A DNA stretch of 64,000 nt. Origin: Amycolatopsis sp. NBC_00345 (GTDB lineage Bacteria > Actinomycetota > Actinomycetes > Mycobacteriales > Pseudonocardiaceae). The stretch spans positions 1,488,001 to 1,552,000 of the forward strand of contig NZ_CP107995.1 in assembly GCF_036116635.1 (NCBI RefSeq), given 5' to 3'. The position numbers were made by a program, and so were the translations under genes. Under the pieces are notes generated by a model that worked only from the letters and a program-made list of their open reading frames with translations, was not told the DNA's origin and searched no databases. Of the stretch, positions 7,316-16,216 are shown one piece after another (position 1 is the stretch's first letter; every line of letters begins with the position of its first letter).

Positions 7316-8731
7316 TCAGCAGCTGATGCTGCCCTTGCGCAGCGCGTGACCACCGTCGTTGCTGTCGTCGGACCAGTACACGGGCTTGGCGCCGCCGGTG
7401 CACTCCGTGGCCGCGGCGACGGAGAAGCCCTCGTTGTTGTAGTTGGGCATCCCGCTCGGGCGCTGGTAGACCGCGGTGGTGGCGAACGCGCCGGACGCGT
7501 TGACCTGCATGGTCCGGTGCTGGCCGTCGCAGGTGTCGTCGCAGACGACCCACAGTCGTGAGGCCTGCGGCTCCCACTGCAGCTCCATCACGGCGGACAT
7601 CCCGCTGCTGATCGTGGCCACGCGGGTGAAGGCGCCCGAATCCTGCAGGACGTAGCCGTAAACCGTGCCCGTGCCTTCCACTCCGACGAAGAACACCCCG
7701 CCGGTGTGCGAGGCGTAGTGGCCCGGGTCGTAGGCCGCGCCGGTCGAGGAGTCCTTGAACCCGGCGGAAGTGAGGCTGGCGTCGGGAATCCAGGTGACGC
7801 CCTCGAGACCGAGGTTGGGGTCGGTGGACGGCAGGTCGTCCGTGAGGTTCCACTCCTTCGTCGCGGTCAGGCTGGTGCCCGTGCCGCTCACGTCGTAGCG
7901 CAGGACGGACAGGCGGCTGGTGTCGGAGTTGTCGCCGTCGCGCTCGTTCGAGGTGTAGACGCCGCCCGGGGAACCGGCGCCGGTCAGCGTGATGCCCTCG
8001 TCGTCGGGCGTGCCGGAGCCGTCCGGGTAGTGGACCTTCTTGCCGGAGCCCCAGCCACTGGCGGTGTCGGGCTTCCAGCCGCCGGAGCCGTTGGGCACCA
8101 GCCGCCAGATCTTCCCGGAGTTCTGCGCCGCCCACATCACGCCGCCCTCTTGGTAGAGGCCGCTGAGGTCCTCGCCGAACACGTTGGAACCGTCGGCGGT
8201 GGTGACGGAACTACTTCCCGGCCACGCCGCCGGCGACGGGTCGCTGGTGCTGCCACAGTTGTTGGCCGCGCCCAGGGTCAGCGAGGTCTGGGTGAAGGAC
8301 CCGGTGCCGTCAGGGCAGCGTGACCACGACGGGGCAGAGTGCTTCTTCCAGCTGAAGCTGTCGACCAGGGTGCTGCCGTCCGCGAGGTAGAGGCGCGCCT
8401 GGTCCTCGGAGCCGAGGCCGAACTGGTTGTGCACGTCGAAAGCCTTGAACCCGCCGGGTGCCAGCTTGGTTCCGGAAGCTATCTGGTACTTCGAACTGTC
8501 CTTGTCATCCTTCAGGATCCAGCCCGACACGTCGACCGCGGCGGTGCCCTGGTTGTACAGCTCGATCGAGTCGTTGACGTCTCCGGTGGTCACCACCTCG
8601 TTGACGCGGACGTCGTCGGCTGGGGCGGCGTGGGCCGCGGGCGCGGACAAGGCGCCGAAGACCAGCGCCGGTCCGGTGACTACGACAAGGGAGCGGCGGA
8701 GGCGGCTTTGCCACCGGCGGGTTTCGGGCAC
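7316..8731 (-). CDS. Secreted lamin-tail-domain protein with beta-propeller-like C-terminus
   Basis: About 471 residues. A signal peptide (RRSLVVVTGPALVFGALSAP, cleavage after AHA) is followed by a lamin-tail domain (residues about 35-140): VRVNEVVTTGDVNDSIELYN ... DVSGWILKD. The rest has strand-turn repeats (GLYQEGGVMWAAQNSGKIWR, GGVYTSNERDG, LGLEGVTWIPD, LQWEPQASRLWVVCDD) typical of extracellular propellers of the phytase-like/esterase-like type. The GTG start at 8731 is preceded by AGGACGGA; an ATG reading extends to 8794. Extracellular lamin-tail domains are thought to mediate attachment. The catalytic role, if any, is unknown. Confidence 0.75.
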   Translation of the reverse strand: MPETRRWQSRLRRSLVVVTGPALVFGALSAPAAHAAPADDVRVNEVVTTGDVNDSIELYNQGTAAVDVSGWILKDDKDSSKYQIASGTKLAPGGFKAFDVHNQFGLGSEDQARLYLADGSTLVDSFSWKKHSAPSWSRCPDGTGSFTQTSLTLGAANNCGSTSDPSPAAWPGSSSVTTADGSNVFGEDLSGLYQEGGVMWAAQNSGKIWRLVPNGSGGWKPDTASGWGSGKKVHYPDGSGTPDDEGITLTGAGSPGGVYTSNERDGDNSDTSRLSVLRYDVSGTGTSLTATKEWNLTDDLPSTDPNLGLEGVTWIPDASLTSAGFKDSSTGAAYDPGHYASHTGGVFFVGVEGTGTVYGYVLQDSGAFTRVATISSGMSAVMELQWEPQASRLWVVCDDTCDGQHRTMQVNASGAFATTAVYQRPSGMPNYNNEGFSVAAATECTGGAKPVYWSDDSNDGGHALRKGSISC

Positions 8732-8995
8732 GGAGTCCGTCCTGGGGTCGGTCTGGCAGGGTTGAATCGGGCTGGGCTGGATCGGGCAGGCCACCCGACA
8801 GTCCCGGCCCGGACCGAACGCCCGCCTTCCCGGGGGTGAGCGCGGTGTGAACGGTAAACGAACTGGAGCGCGCAGTGGTGAAACGGGAGCCTAGCAGCCC
8901 CGAAGACCTCCGATCAGACCTTGATTTCGCGCCGTCAGCGTGCTTGACGCACCCACCTGCGCAGCAGTTTTACGGTGCCGGCAACGGTTTCCCGC

Positions 8996-9892
8996 TCAGC
9001 GGCGCAGCGCGGTCTCCCGCTCCATCCGTGACAGCTTCTCGGGGTTGCGCACCGCGTACAGCCCACTGATCAACCCGTCGTCGATGCGCGCCGCCAGCAC
9101 GGTGTCGATCTCGCCGCCGAGCCGGACGACCAGCGCCGGGTGGCCGTTGACCTGGGCCGGCTCCAGGGACACCGCGGCGTCGAGGCGGCTCAGCAGGCGA
9201 GCCACCCGGTCGGCGCCCACAACGGGCTTCAGCACGGCCTGCACGATTCCGCCGCCGTCGCCGAGCAGGACCACGTCCGGGGCGAGGATGTCCAGCAGGC
9301 GTTGGAGATCACCGGTTTCGACCGCGCGCTGGAACGCTTCGAGCGCGTCGCGGGTCTCGGTCCGAGAAACCGCGCCGCGCGGCCTTCGCGCGGCGACGTG
9401 CGACCGGGCCCGGTGCGCGATCTGGCGGACGGCGGCCGGGTTCTTGCCGACGGCGTCCGCGATCTCCTCGTAGCCGAGGTCGAACACCTCGCGCAGCACG
9501 AACACCGCCCGCTCGGTCGGCGTGAGCGTCTCCAGCACCAGCAGCATCGCCATCGAGACGCTGTCGGCCAGTTCGACGTCCTCGGCCACGTCGGCCGAGG
9601 TCAGCAGCGGCTCGGGCAGCCAAGGGCCGACGTAGGACTCCTTGCGCCGGCCGAGCGTCCGCAGCCGGCCGAGCGCCTGGCGGGTGGTGATCCGGACCAG
9701 GTACGCCCGCTGGTGCTCGACCGCGCCGAGGTCCACCGCGGCCCACCGCAGCCAGGTCTCCTGCAGGACGTCCTCCGCGTCCGCGGCCGAGCCGAGCATC
9801 TCGTAGGCCACGGTGAACAGCAGATTGCGGTGGGCGAGGAACGCCTCGGTGGCCGGGTCCGGGCTCTCGCGGCGTTCGGCGGGCGAGGTCAT
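8996..9892 (-). CDS. sigJ: ECF41-group RNA polymerase sigma factor (SigJ-like) with SnoaL-like C-terminal domain
   Basis: The 298-residue protein has sigma region 2 (residues about 15-80, with DAEDVLQETWLRW), region 4 (about 115-170, FDLGYEEIADAVGKNPAAVRQ) and a C-terminal SnoaL/NTF2-like domain that regulates activity in this group. The group hallmarks DGGG (GDGGGIVQAV) and YAVRNPEKL near the C-terminus are present. ECF41 sigma factors have no classical anti-sigma and normally sit beside a CMD, oxidoreductase or epimerase gene; here the CMD gene is divergent. The start at ATG 9892 has GAGGAG upstream. A perfect ECF41-type promoter precedes it, indicating autoregulation. Confidence 0.92.
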   Translation of the reverse strand: MTSPAERRESPDPATEAFLAHRNLLFTVAYEMLGSAADAEDVLQETWLRWAAVDLGAVEHQRAYLVRITTRQALGRLRTLGRRKESYVGPWLPEPLLTSADVAEDVELADSVSMAMLLVLETLTPTERAVFVLREVFDLGYEEIADAVGKNPAAVRQIAHRARSHVAARRPRGAVSRTETRDALEAFQRAVETGDLQRLLDILAPDVVLLGDGGGIVQAVLKPVVGADRVARLLSRLDAAVSLEPAQVNGHPALVVRLGGEIDTVLAARIDDGLISGLYAVRNPEKLSRMERETALRR

Positions 9893-9929
9893 GGTTGCTC
9901 CTCTTCGGTCACGGCGGTATCGCCCATCG

Positions 9930-9956
9930 GACGCCGGACCGGGCCGTTTTGTGACA
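9930..9956 (-). promoter_or_regulatory. ECF41-type promoter of the sigma gene
   Basis: On the minus strand TGTCACA (9956-9950) is followed by exactly 16 bp and then CGTC (9933-9930). This is the -35/-10 pair established for ECF41 sigma factors. It points at the sigma-factor start codon 38 bp away. Confidence 0.85.
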
Positions 9957-9991
9957 GCCCACGGCCTGTGGCGTGCGTCACGGCCCAGTGC

Positions 9992-10018
9992 TGTCACAAG
10001 GGCCGGGGCGCCGGCATC
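9992..10018 (+). promoter_or_regulatory. ECF41-type promoter of the CMD gene
   Basis: TGTCACA (9992-9998), a 16-bp spacer and CATC (10015-10018, one mismatch to CGTC) face the carboxymuconolactone-decarboxylase-family gene 53 bp downstream. It mirrors the sigma-gene promoter, the two -35 boxes forming an inverted repeat. Confidence 0.75.
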
Positions 10019-10070
10019 TCGTGGTCAGCCAGTGCGAGCAGCACCGGGAACCACGAGTGAGGACGAAGTC

Positions 10071-10556
10071 ATGGACGCCCGATTCCCCCTGTCCGACAAC
10101 GAGATCGGCCTGAAGTTCGGCAAGCGGTTCGCCAACGCCGCGATGGTGATCGACCAGTCGCCGCTGCCGAAGGCCACCCAGGAGCTGGTGAAGATCCGGG
10201 CCAGCCAGATCAACGGCTGCGGCTTCTGCACCGACATGCACACCAAGGACGCGACGGCCGACGGCGAGACCCCGGCGCGGCTCAACCTGGTCGCCGCCTG
10301 GCGCGAGGCCACCGTGTTCACCGAGGCCGAGCGGGCGGCGCTGGCGCTGGCCGAGGAGGGGACCCGGATCGCCGACGCCCACCACGGCGTCTCCGACGAG
10401 ACCTGGGCCCGGGCCCGCGAGCACTTCGACGACGACCAGCTCGTCGCGCTGGTTTCGCTGGTCGCCCTGATCAACGCGGCCAACCGGATCAACGTCATCG
10501 TGCGTAACCCGGCGGGTTCCTACGAGCCCGGCATGTTCGCCGCGTTCGCGAACTGA
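10071..10556 (+). CDS. Carboxymuconolactone decarboxylase / AhpD-like protein
   Basis: The 161-residue protein has the AhpD/CMD fold with the redox motif NGCGFCTDMH (C-G-F-C plus histidine) near residues 49-58, the signature of alkylhydroperoxidase-like enzymes. A second helical repeat follows (LVALVSLVALINAANRINVI). It would reduce peroxides through the CxxC pair. It is the expected target of the divergent ECF41 sigma factor. The ATG at 10071 has GAGGA upstream. Confidence 0.9.
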   Translation: MDARFPLSDNEIGLKFGKRFANAAMVIDQSPLPKATQELVKIRASQINGCGFCTDMHTKDATADGETPARLNLVAAWREATVFTEAERAALALAEEGTRIADAHHGVSDETWARAREHFDDDQLVALVSLVALINAANRINVIVRNPAGSYEPGMFAAFAN

Positions 10557-10564
10557 GCCGCGCC

Positions 10565-10599
10565 GGGTGAGGTTGGCAGGGATGGCGCCAACCTCACCC
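10565..10599. terminator. Bidirectional hairpin between convergent genes
   Basis: GGGTGAGGTTGGC (10565-10577) pairs with GCCAACCTCACCC (10587-10599) across a 9-base loop. It lies between the convergent CMD gene (stop 10556) and the S53 protease gene (stop 10611). Confidence 0.8.
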
Positions 10600-10610
10600 T
10601 TCGGCGGCGG

Positions 10611-11822
10611 TCAGAAGGCGGCGAGGCCGTTCGGGGTTCCGTTGCCGGTGGGCCCGTCGTAGCCGGGGGTGGCGGTGCAGAGGTAGTCGCCGCCGCATTC
10701 CTCGTACTTCACGTTGTCGCCGCCGACGGTGTCGTTGAGCTGCGCGGCGTGCGCGTACAGCCGGGACGCGTCCGGGTACTGGTCGTGGTGGCCCGCCAGC
10801 GCGATCACCCCGGCGATGAACGGCGAGGACGCGCTCGTCCCGCCGACGACCGTCCAGCCCGGCTCGATCGTCGTCTCGTAGACGGCCGGGCCGGTTTTCG
10901 GATCGGCCACCGCGGACACGTCGGCGACGGTGCGGCCGGGGCAGTTCGGATCGGCCTGCCAGGCCGGTTTGGCCACCCAGGCCGAACACCCGCTGGTCGC
11001 GCCCGACCACGCCGATTCGGTCCAGCCCCGCGGATTGTCGGCCTTCGTCAGCGACGTGCCGCCGACCGCGACGACGTTCGCGTACACCGCCGGCGCGTTG
11101 GGCACCGTGAATCCTTCGTCACCGGTCGACGCGACCATCGCCACCCCGGGATGGTCGTAGTAGGCGGCGAAGTCGCCGATCAGGCGGCTTTCGGTGATGC
11201 CGTAACTGTTCGACACGACGGTCGCCCCGAGCCGCACCGCGGTGTCCACGGCGATGCCGAGCGAGTCCACCGCCGGGTCGTCGCCCTCGACCAGCAGGAT
11301 CTGGCACTGGGCGCAGGCCGCCGACGCCAGGTCGAGCCCGATCTCCACCGGCCAGGTGCCGCTCACCGGGGGCAGCGGGGCGGCGTCACCGCGCTGGTTC
11401 ACCTTGCGGAAACAGCCGTTCGCCGTGGTGCACGGCGGAAGCCCGTACGTTTCCCGGTACACGGCCAGATCCGCTTCGGCGGTGGGGGAGTCCCCGGCGT
11501 CGACGATGCCGATGGTCTCGCCGGCCCCGCCCGTGGCCGGCAGCCCGTAGGCGGAGCGCAGGTCGGCCGGGCCGTAACCCGAAGGCAACGGCGCGGCCCC
11601 GCCCGGCGCCGCCTGTCCGCGCACCCCGCGCCCGCCGGACGGCCGGCTGTCCACCTGGGAGAAACAGCGCGCGAACCCCGCGGCGGCGGGGCCGCAGACT
11701 TCCCTTGGCGCGGCTGCGGCTGCGGGCCCGGCTGGTACGAGTGCGGTGACCGTGGCGAGGGCGGCGGCCAGTACGGCGAACCGGCGGCGAGCGCTGCGCA
11801 TTTTTCGTCTCCCCGCGGTCAT
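10611..11822 (-). CDS. Secreted S53 (sedolisin) family serine protease
   Basis: About 403 residues: a signal peptide (RRRFAVLAAALATVTALVPA, then AAAAAP) and a short pro-segment, then the sedolisin catalytic domain starting at PLPSGYGPADLRSAYGLP. The catalytic Glu/Asp pair is in WPVEIGLDLA (E-x3-D), the oxyanion Asp in ASTGDEG, and the nucleophile Ser in GGTSASSP, with VSNSYGITES as the conserved strand. Two cysteine pairs are likely. The pro-domain is much shorter than usual for S53. The ATG overlaps the stop of the upstream gene (ATGA), so the protease is coupled to the large secreted protein. Confidence 0.88.
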   Translation of the reverse strand: MTAGRRKMRSARRRFAVLAAALATVTALVPAGPAAAAAPREVCGPAAAGFARCFSQVDSRPSGGRGVRGQAAPGGAAPLPSGYGPADLRSAYGLPATGGAGETIGIVDAGDSPTAEADLAVYRETYGLPPCTTANGCFRKVNQRGDAAPLPPVSGTWPVEIGLDLASAACAQCQILLVEGDDPAVDSLGIAVDTAVRLGATVVSNSYGITESRLIGDFAAYYDHPGVAMVASTGDEGFTVPNAPAVYANVVAVGGTSLTKADNPRGWTESAWSGATSGCSAWVAKPAWQADPNCPGRTVADVSAVADPKTGPAVYETTIEPGWTVVGGTSASSPFIAGVIALAGHHDQYPDASRLYAHAAQLNDTVGGDNVKYEECGGDYLCTATPGYDGPTGNGTPNGLAAF

Positions 11823-14089
11823 TTTCCGGCCTTCGCGATGGTGTAGGCGTTGGTGATCGTCTGGCTGATCGCGTTGCCGGCCTTGTCCCGTGCGGTCACC
11901 TTCAGCGACGGCGAGGTTCCCGCCGCCTCGGCCGGATTCCGCCACACCGCGGCGTATTCGCCCAGCGCCCCGGCGACCTGCGCCGGCTTCCAGGTGACGC
12001 CGTTGTCGAAGGACACCGAGACCGTCACCGACGTGATCGGCGAGCGCGCGCCGGCCCCGCTGTAGGCCACGTGGCCGACGTGCAGGCCGAGCACCTGGAA
12101 CGGCGCGTCCGAGGTAGTGGTGAGGTCGGCGTCCAGGTCGTAGTCCACCGTGAGCGCGCCGAGGACCTGGCACGGCTGGGCGGGATCGGCGGCCTGACAG
12201 GTGTGCGGTCCGGGCAGCGGGGTGGTCTTCGCGCCCGGGTCGTACTTCACGGTCAGCTCGGTCCGCAGCTTGCTCGCCTGCCCGACACCGGGGATCGCGG
12301 TCCGGTCGACGTCCAGCACACCCCGGAAGGTGGCCGGCGTCGGCGGAACCTGGACCACGGCGCCGTAGACGCCGTCCTGGTCGAACATCTGCTTGTCGTC
12401 CCGGTACAGCGAATAGTGCGTCTGCGGGGCGTAGAACAGCGCGACCGCGGTATGGTCCGGTTCGCTGTCGCGCACCGCCGGGATGGCCAGGGAGACCGTG
12501 CCACCGGCGGAGCAGGCATCGCAGAGCTGCTTGCCCGTCCACTGCCCGAGACCGGCCGACAGCGGGCCACGGGACCAGTCGGTGGTCGTGGTGGTGCCCG
12601 GGCGGTAGGTGCGCGGGTCGGCCGTCATGAGCTGGTAGGACGAGCCTTTCTGCTCGAACTGAGCCCACTGGGTGGTGTGGGTGGTGCCCAGGTAGTCGGT
12701 GAGCACGCCGGGCGCCGGGACGAAGAAGCCCACGCCGCCGAGGCCGTGCGCGAGGATCACCGGGTCCAGCGGGCCGTTGTCGATCGCGACGGGCATCGTG
12801 TCGGCGGGGTCGGCGTGCAGCACGTCCCGGACCGTGGCGAGCTCGCTTTCCTTGGTGGAGAACGACTGGTCGGCGGCGATGCCCTCGGAGGAGAACGAAA
12901 GGTCGACGCGGTAACGGTCCTCGGCCTTGGGTGCCGCGCCACCCCACTGCACGACGTAGTGCAGGCGGCCTTCGGACGGCTTCGCGACCGGGCTGACGTA
13001 CTGGGGGAGGCGGTATCCCGCGATCGTGAAGGCGAATCCGCGGCCGGTCGCGTCCTCCCGGTAGGCGCTGACCTGGATCAGGTCTTCGGTGGCGGGCTTC
13101 GGCGAGGTCACCTTGACCAGCGAGGTAGCGGTCCGCTCGTCGACGGTCAGGGTGCTGGCCGCCGGGGAGGCACCGACGGCAAACCCTTCCACCGCAGCGG
13201 TTCTCGCGGCGGTCGCGGTTCCGCTCGCGTCGTAGTCGGTGAACGTCGAGTACGCCGCGTAGTGGCCCTCGGGCACGGCGATCCTGGTGACCCCGTTGAC
13301 CTCGACGTCCCGGTCCAGCTTGGCCGCCGAGTCGGTGTTGACCAGGCTCACGCTGCCGTTGACCGAGTGGCCGTTCAGATCGGTGAGGGCGATTTCCAGG
13401 AAGTGCAGGGGGTAGTTCGGCTGGGCGCTGGGGTTCTGCGTACTGGGGTTCTGGACGGCCGGGTTCTCCGGCGACGCCCCGGCCAGCTTGATCGTGACGG
13501 GCAGGGCACTGCTGCCGGCCGGGCGCCCGGCGGCCACGTCGTCGGCGATGCGCCGGTGCAACGCGGCCCCGAACGCGCTCGCGGATTCACGGGTCAGGTA
13601 CCCCGTCGCGTGGCCGGGAGCGGTTGAGGTCAGGGTGATCCCGGCCGGCGCGGCCGGGGCCACGCCGCTGGGGAAGGACAGTTCGAGCGGGATTCTCCCG
13701 GTCCTGCCGACACCGGCCTTCGCGAGCGCCGTGACGTCGAACAACGACCGGTCCAGCTGCCCGAGAAAGGGCGCGGCGTCGGCCGGAATGAGGTAGCGGT
13801 CGCCGCCGTCGGCCTGGAAGGACTGGGCCATCCGGAGGTTCGCGGACGGGGACAGCGCGTAGTTCGTGCCGCCGTTCGGCCCAGGGGAAACCGTGACCTG
13901 GTCGCCGGTGATCAGCGTGACCTGCTGGGCCGCCTGCGCGCTTTCGGTAAACGCGCCAGTGGTGAATGCGCTTCCCGAAAAGCTTTCCGCGCCCGCCGGT
14001 GCGGCCAGTGCACAGGAAACACCGGCCGCCACCGCGATAACTGTGCCGTTACGTCGTGCTTTCCGTGACCCGAATCCCCGTCTGCGCAT
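11819..14089 (-). CDS. Large secreted protein resembling the non-catalytic parts of actinobacterial subtilases
   Basis: About 756 residues. A signal peptide (MRRRGFGSRKARRNG, then an Ala-rich core) is followed by QQVTLITGDQVTV, an opening typical of the pro-region of large actinobacterial S8 proteases, and by a long beta-rich body. The C-terminus has SVSFDNGVTWKPA and LKVTARDKAGN, an immunoglobulin-like pattern. I find no Asp/His/Ser subtilase triad and no GTS motif. The start at ATG 14089 has GGAG 8 bp upstream; a longer reading reaches 14149. It is coupled to the S53 protease. It could be a scaffold, inhibitor or chaperone for that protease. Confidence 0.65.
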   Translation of the reverse strand: MRRRGFGSRKARRNGTVIAVAAGVSCALAAPAGAESFSGSAFTTGAFTESAQAAQQVTLITGDQVTVSPGPNGGTNYALSPSANLRMAQSFQADGGDRYLIPADAAPFLGQLDRSLFDVTALAKAGVGRTGRIPLELSFPSGVAPAAPAGITLTSTAPGHATGYLTRESASAFGAALHRRIADDVAAGRPAGSSALPVTIKLAGASPENPAVQNPSTQNPSAQPNYPLHFLEIALTDLNGHSVNGSVSLVNTDSAAKLDRDVEVNGVTRIAVPEGHYAAYSTFTDYDASGTATAARTAAVEGFAVGASPAASTLTVDERTATSLVKVTSPKPATEDLIQVSAYREDATGRGFAFTIAGYRLPQYVSPVAKPSEGRLHYVVQWGGAAPKAEDRYRVDLSFSSEGIAADQSFSTKESELATVRDVLHADPADTMPVAIDNGPLDPVILAHGLGGVGFFVPAPGVLTDYLGTTHTTQWAQFEQKGSSYQLMTADPRTYRPGTTTTTDWSRGPLSAGLGQWTGKQLCDACSAGGTVSLAIPAVRDSEPDHTAVALFYAPQTHYSLYRDDKQMFDQDGVYGAVVQVPPTPATFRGVLDVDRTAIPGVGQASKLRTELTVKYDPGAKTTPLPGPHTCQAADPAQPCQVLGALTVDYDLDADLTTTSDAPFQVLGLHVGHVAYSGAGARSPITSVTVSVSFDNGVTWKPAQVAGALGEYAAVWRNPAEAAGTSPSLKVTARDKAGNAISQTITNAYTIAKAGK

Positions 14090-14199
14090 GCTCGATGCTC
14101 CATTCCAGCCGGCGGGCCCGATTGCTGCTCCGATGCTGGACTGGACCATTTACCGCGTCAATGGGTGACCCGATTTCTGTCCATTGCCGGGTCCTGTTG

Positions 14200-15561
14200 T
14201 CACACGACCCCAGCGCTGTCCACTAAGGACTCAAGCGGCGGCCCGAACCACCTCGGCAACGCCGTGTCCAGGCCCGGCCCGCCGGCCCACGCCACGTAAC
14301 CGTCGGGGCGGACGAGCCGCGGCTCCGGGCCGTCGCGGGTCTCGACGCGGTCGCCCCAGCCCGCGGGCAGGGGCGCGCCGACGAGCACGGCGCGGCCGTC
14401 GGGCGCGACCGGGACGTCGGTGGCGCGGCCGAGGGTGCCGGGGTAGCCGATCCCGATGCCCGACAGCTCCAACGCGGTGGCGCGCTGGGCGTCGGGGGTC
14501 GCGAGCAGCCCGGTGATGATCTCCCGGACGGCCATGGCGTCGGGGTCGGGCACGCCGAGCACCCCCTGCGCGCGGGTGCTGAGCAGCACGCGCGCGGCGA
14601 TCGGGTGCCGCTCGTCGTGGTAGCTGTCGAGCAGCCCGCCGGGGGCGTGCCCGCGGACCGTCGCGGCCAGCTTCCAGCCGAGGTTCACCGCGTCCTGCAG
14701 GCCCAGGTTGAGGCCCTGGCCGCCGATCGGGAGGTGGACGTGCGCGGCGTCGCCCGCGAACAGCACGCGGCCGTGGCGATACTGCTCCAGCTGCCGCGCC
14801 GCGTCGCCGAATCGCGACGCCCAGAGCACCTCGCCCACCTCGATCCCGGGCCCGTGCGCGGCGGTCAGCGCCCGCTGCAGCTCGCCGGTCGTCACGGGTG
14901 CGTCGCGGTCGAGCCGCTGCTGCTCCTCACCGGCGACGACCACGCGGTGGCGCCCGCCGGAGAGCGGCAGCAGGAACCCCGACGCGGCCGACGGCAGCTG
15001 CCAGCCGTCGCCCAGCCCGGCCGGTTTCCTCGCGAGCGTGAGGTCGGCGACGACCAGTGAGAACCGCGCCGAGGTGCCGGGGAACGCGGCCCCCAGCAGC
15101 GTCCGGACTGTGCTGTGCCCGCCGTCGGCCGCGACGAGCCAGTCCGCCCGATAGTCACGCCCGCCCGCGGTGACGGTGACACCCTCGGCGTCCTGCGCCA
15201 CGGCGGTGACGGCGGCGCTGCGTTGCACCGGTGTGCGCAGCCGCGCCTCGATCGCCGCCGCGACGTACGCCTGCTCGACGCCGAGCTGATACGGAAAGGG
15301 TGTCGGCAGGCCGGAGTAGTCGATCGGGATGCCCGAGAAGTGCCCGCCGGGCAGCCGCGCCTCGACGTGCGGCTCGATCGCGGCGAGCAGGCCGCGGTCG
15401 GCCAGCACCTCGACCGACCGCGGCTGCAGGCCGAGCGCCTTGGACTGCGTCGCGGGCCGGGCGTCCCGCTCCAGCACCAGCACGTCGAGCCCGGCGCGTT
15501 CCAGCTCGAAGGCGGCCAGCAGCCCGGTCGGGCCGCCGCCCGCCACCAGCACGTCAGGCAT
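14200..15561 (-). CDS. FAD-dependent aromatic monooxygenase (PHBH/polyketide hydroxylase type)
   Basis: 453 residues with the class A flavin monooxygenase motifs: VAGGGPTGLLAAFELER at the N-terminus (GxGxxG), LVAADGGHSTVRTLLG (DG motif, about 145-160) and VLFAGDAAHVHLPIGGQGLN (GD motif, about 265-285). Such enzymes hydroxylate phenols or polyketides using NAD(P)H, FAD and O2. The region after about 350 is shorter than the thioredoxin-like C-terminus of RdmE/PgaE enzymes. It overlaps the membrane-protein gene by 8 bp in a TetR-headed operon, suggesting induction by an aromatic ligand. Confidence 0.88.
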   Translation of the reverse strand: MPDVLVAGGGPTGLLAAFELERAGLDVLVLERDARPATQSKALGLQPRSVEVLADRGLLAAIEPHVEARLPGGHFSGIPIDYSGLPTPFPYQLGVEQAYVAAAIEARLRTPVQRSAAVTAVAQDAEGVTVTAGGRDYRADWLVAADGGHSTVRTLLGAAFPGTSARFSLVVADLTLARKPAGLGDGWQLPSAASGFLLPLSGGRHRVVVAGEEQQRLDRDAPVTTGELQRALTAAHGPGIEVGEVLWASRFGDAARQLEQYRHGRVLFAGDAAHVHLPIGGQGLNLGLQDAVNLGWKLAATVRGHAPGGLLDSYHDERHPIAARVLLSTRAQGVLGVPDPDAMAVREIITGLLATPDAQRATALELSGIGIGYPGTLGRATDVPVAPDGRAVLVGAPLPAGWGDRVETRDGPEPRLVRPDGYVAWAGGPGLDTALPRWFGPPLESLVDSAGVV

Positions 15562-16216
15562 CGAGGTTCTCCTTGCGGAGGTACCAGACGTGCCAGACGA
15601 TCAGCCCGGCCAGTGAGGCGAACCAGACCACGGTGGTGACCACGGAGATGAGGTCGATCGGCAGCACGTAGACCAGCACGACGTGCGCCACCGCGCCGGC
15701 CAGCAGCACCGCGCCCCAGGCGGCCGTGTTGATGCGCAGGCCGCGCCGGAACCGGGCGTCGGTGTCCCAGCGGCCCGCCCACGCGGCCGCGCCCTCGGCC
15801 CCGCGCTTGAGCTCGGCGATCGTGCGGCCCAGGGTCAGCTGGGCCGGCCGGCCGACGAACACCGTGACCAGCATCCACGCGCCGAACAGGCCGCCCAGCG
15901 CGGCGGTCCAGCCCTCCCGGATCGCCAGCGTGCGCGGGTCGTCCGACAGCAGGCCGAGCACCACTGACAGCACCATGACGCTGATCGCGACCAGTGCGAC
16001 GAGGTCGACCCGGCGGTTGCGCACGACGGTCCAGGCCACGTACGGAGCGGCCACCAGCACCCCCGCCATCAGCGCCCACCACTGGCTCACGCCCGCGGCG
16101 CGCAGTCCGTAGAACAGGACCATCGGCACGACCACTTCGAACACGACGGCCAGCACGTTGGCCCGGACCACCCGGCGCAGGCCGGCGTCGGCTACTGGCT
16201 TCTCGTCGATCATCAT
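15554..16216 (-). CDS. VC0807-like multi-pass membrane protein
   Basis: 220 residues with about six hydrophobic helices (for example NVLAVVFEVVVPMVLFYGL near 18-36, LVALVAISVMVLSVVLGLL, and INTAAWGAVLLAGAVAHVVL). It matches the VC0807-type membrane family of unknown function often found with tetR genes. The ATG-ATG start is preceded by GGGGGAG and overlaps the TetR stop. Likely partner of the monooxygenase, possibly in uptake or export; the role is not established. Confidence 0.75.
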   Translation of the reverse strand: MMIDEKPVADAGLRRVVRANVLAVVFEVVVPMVLFYGLRAAGVSQWWALMAGVLVAAPYVAWTVVRNRRVDLVALVAISVMVLSVVLGLLSDDPRTLAIREGWTAALGGLFGAWMLVTVFVGRPAQLTLGRTIAELKRGAEGAAAWAGRWDTDARFRRGLRINTAAWGAVLLAGAVAHVVLVYVLPIDLISVVTTVVWFASLAGLIVWHVWYLRKENLDA

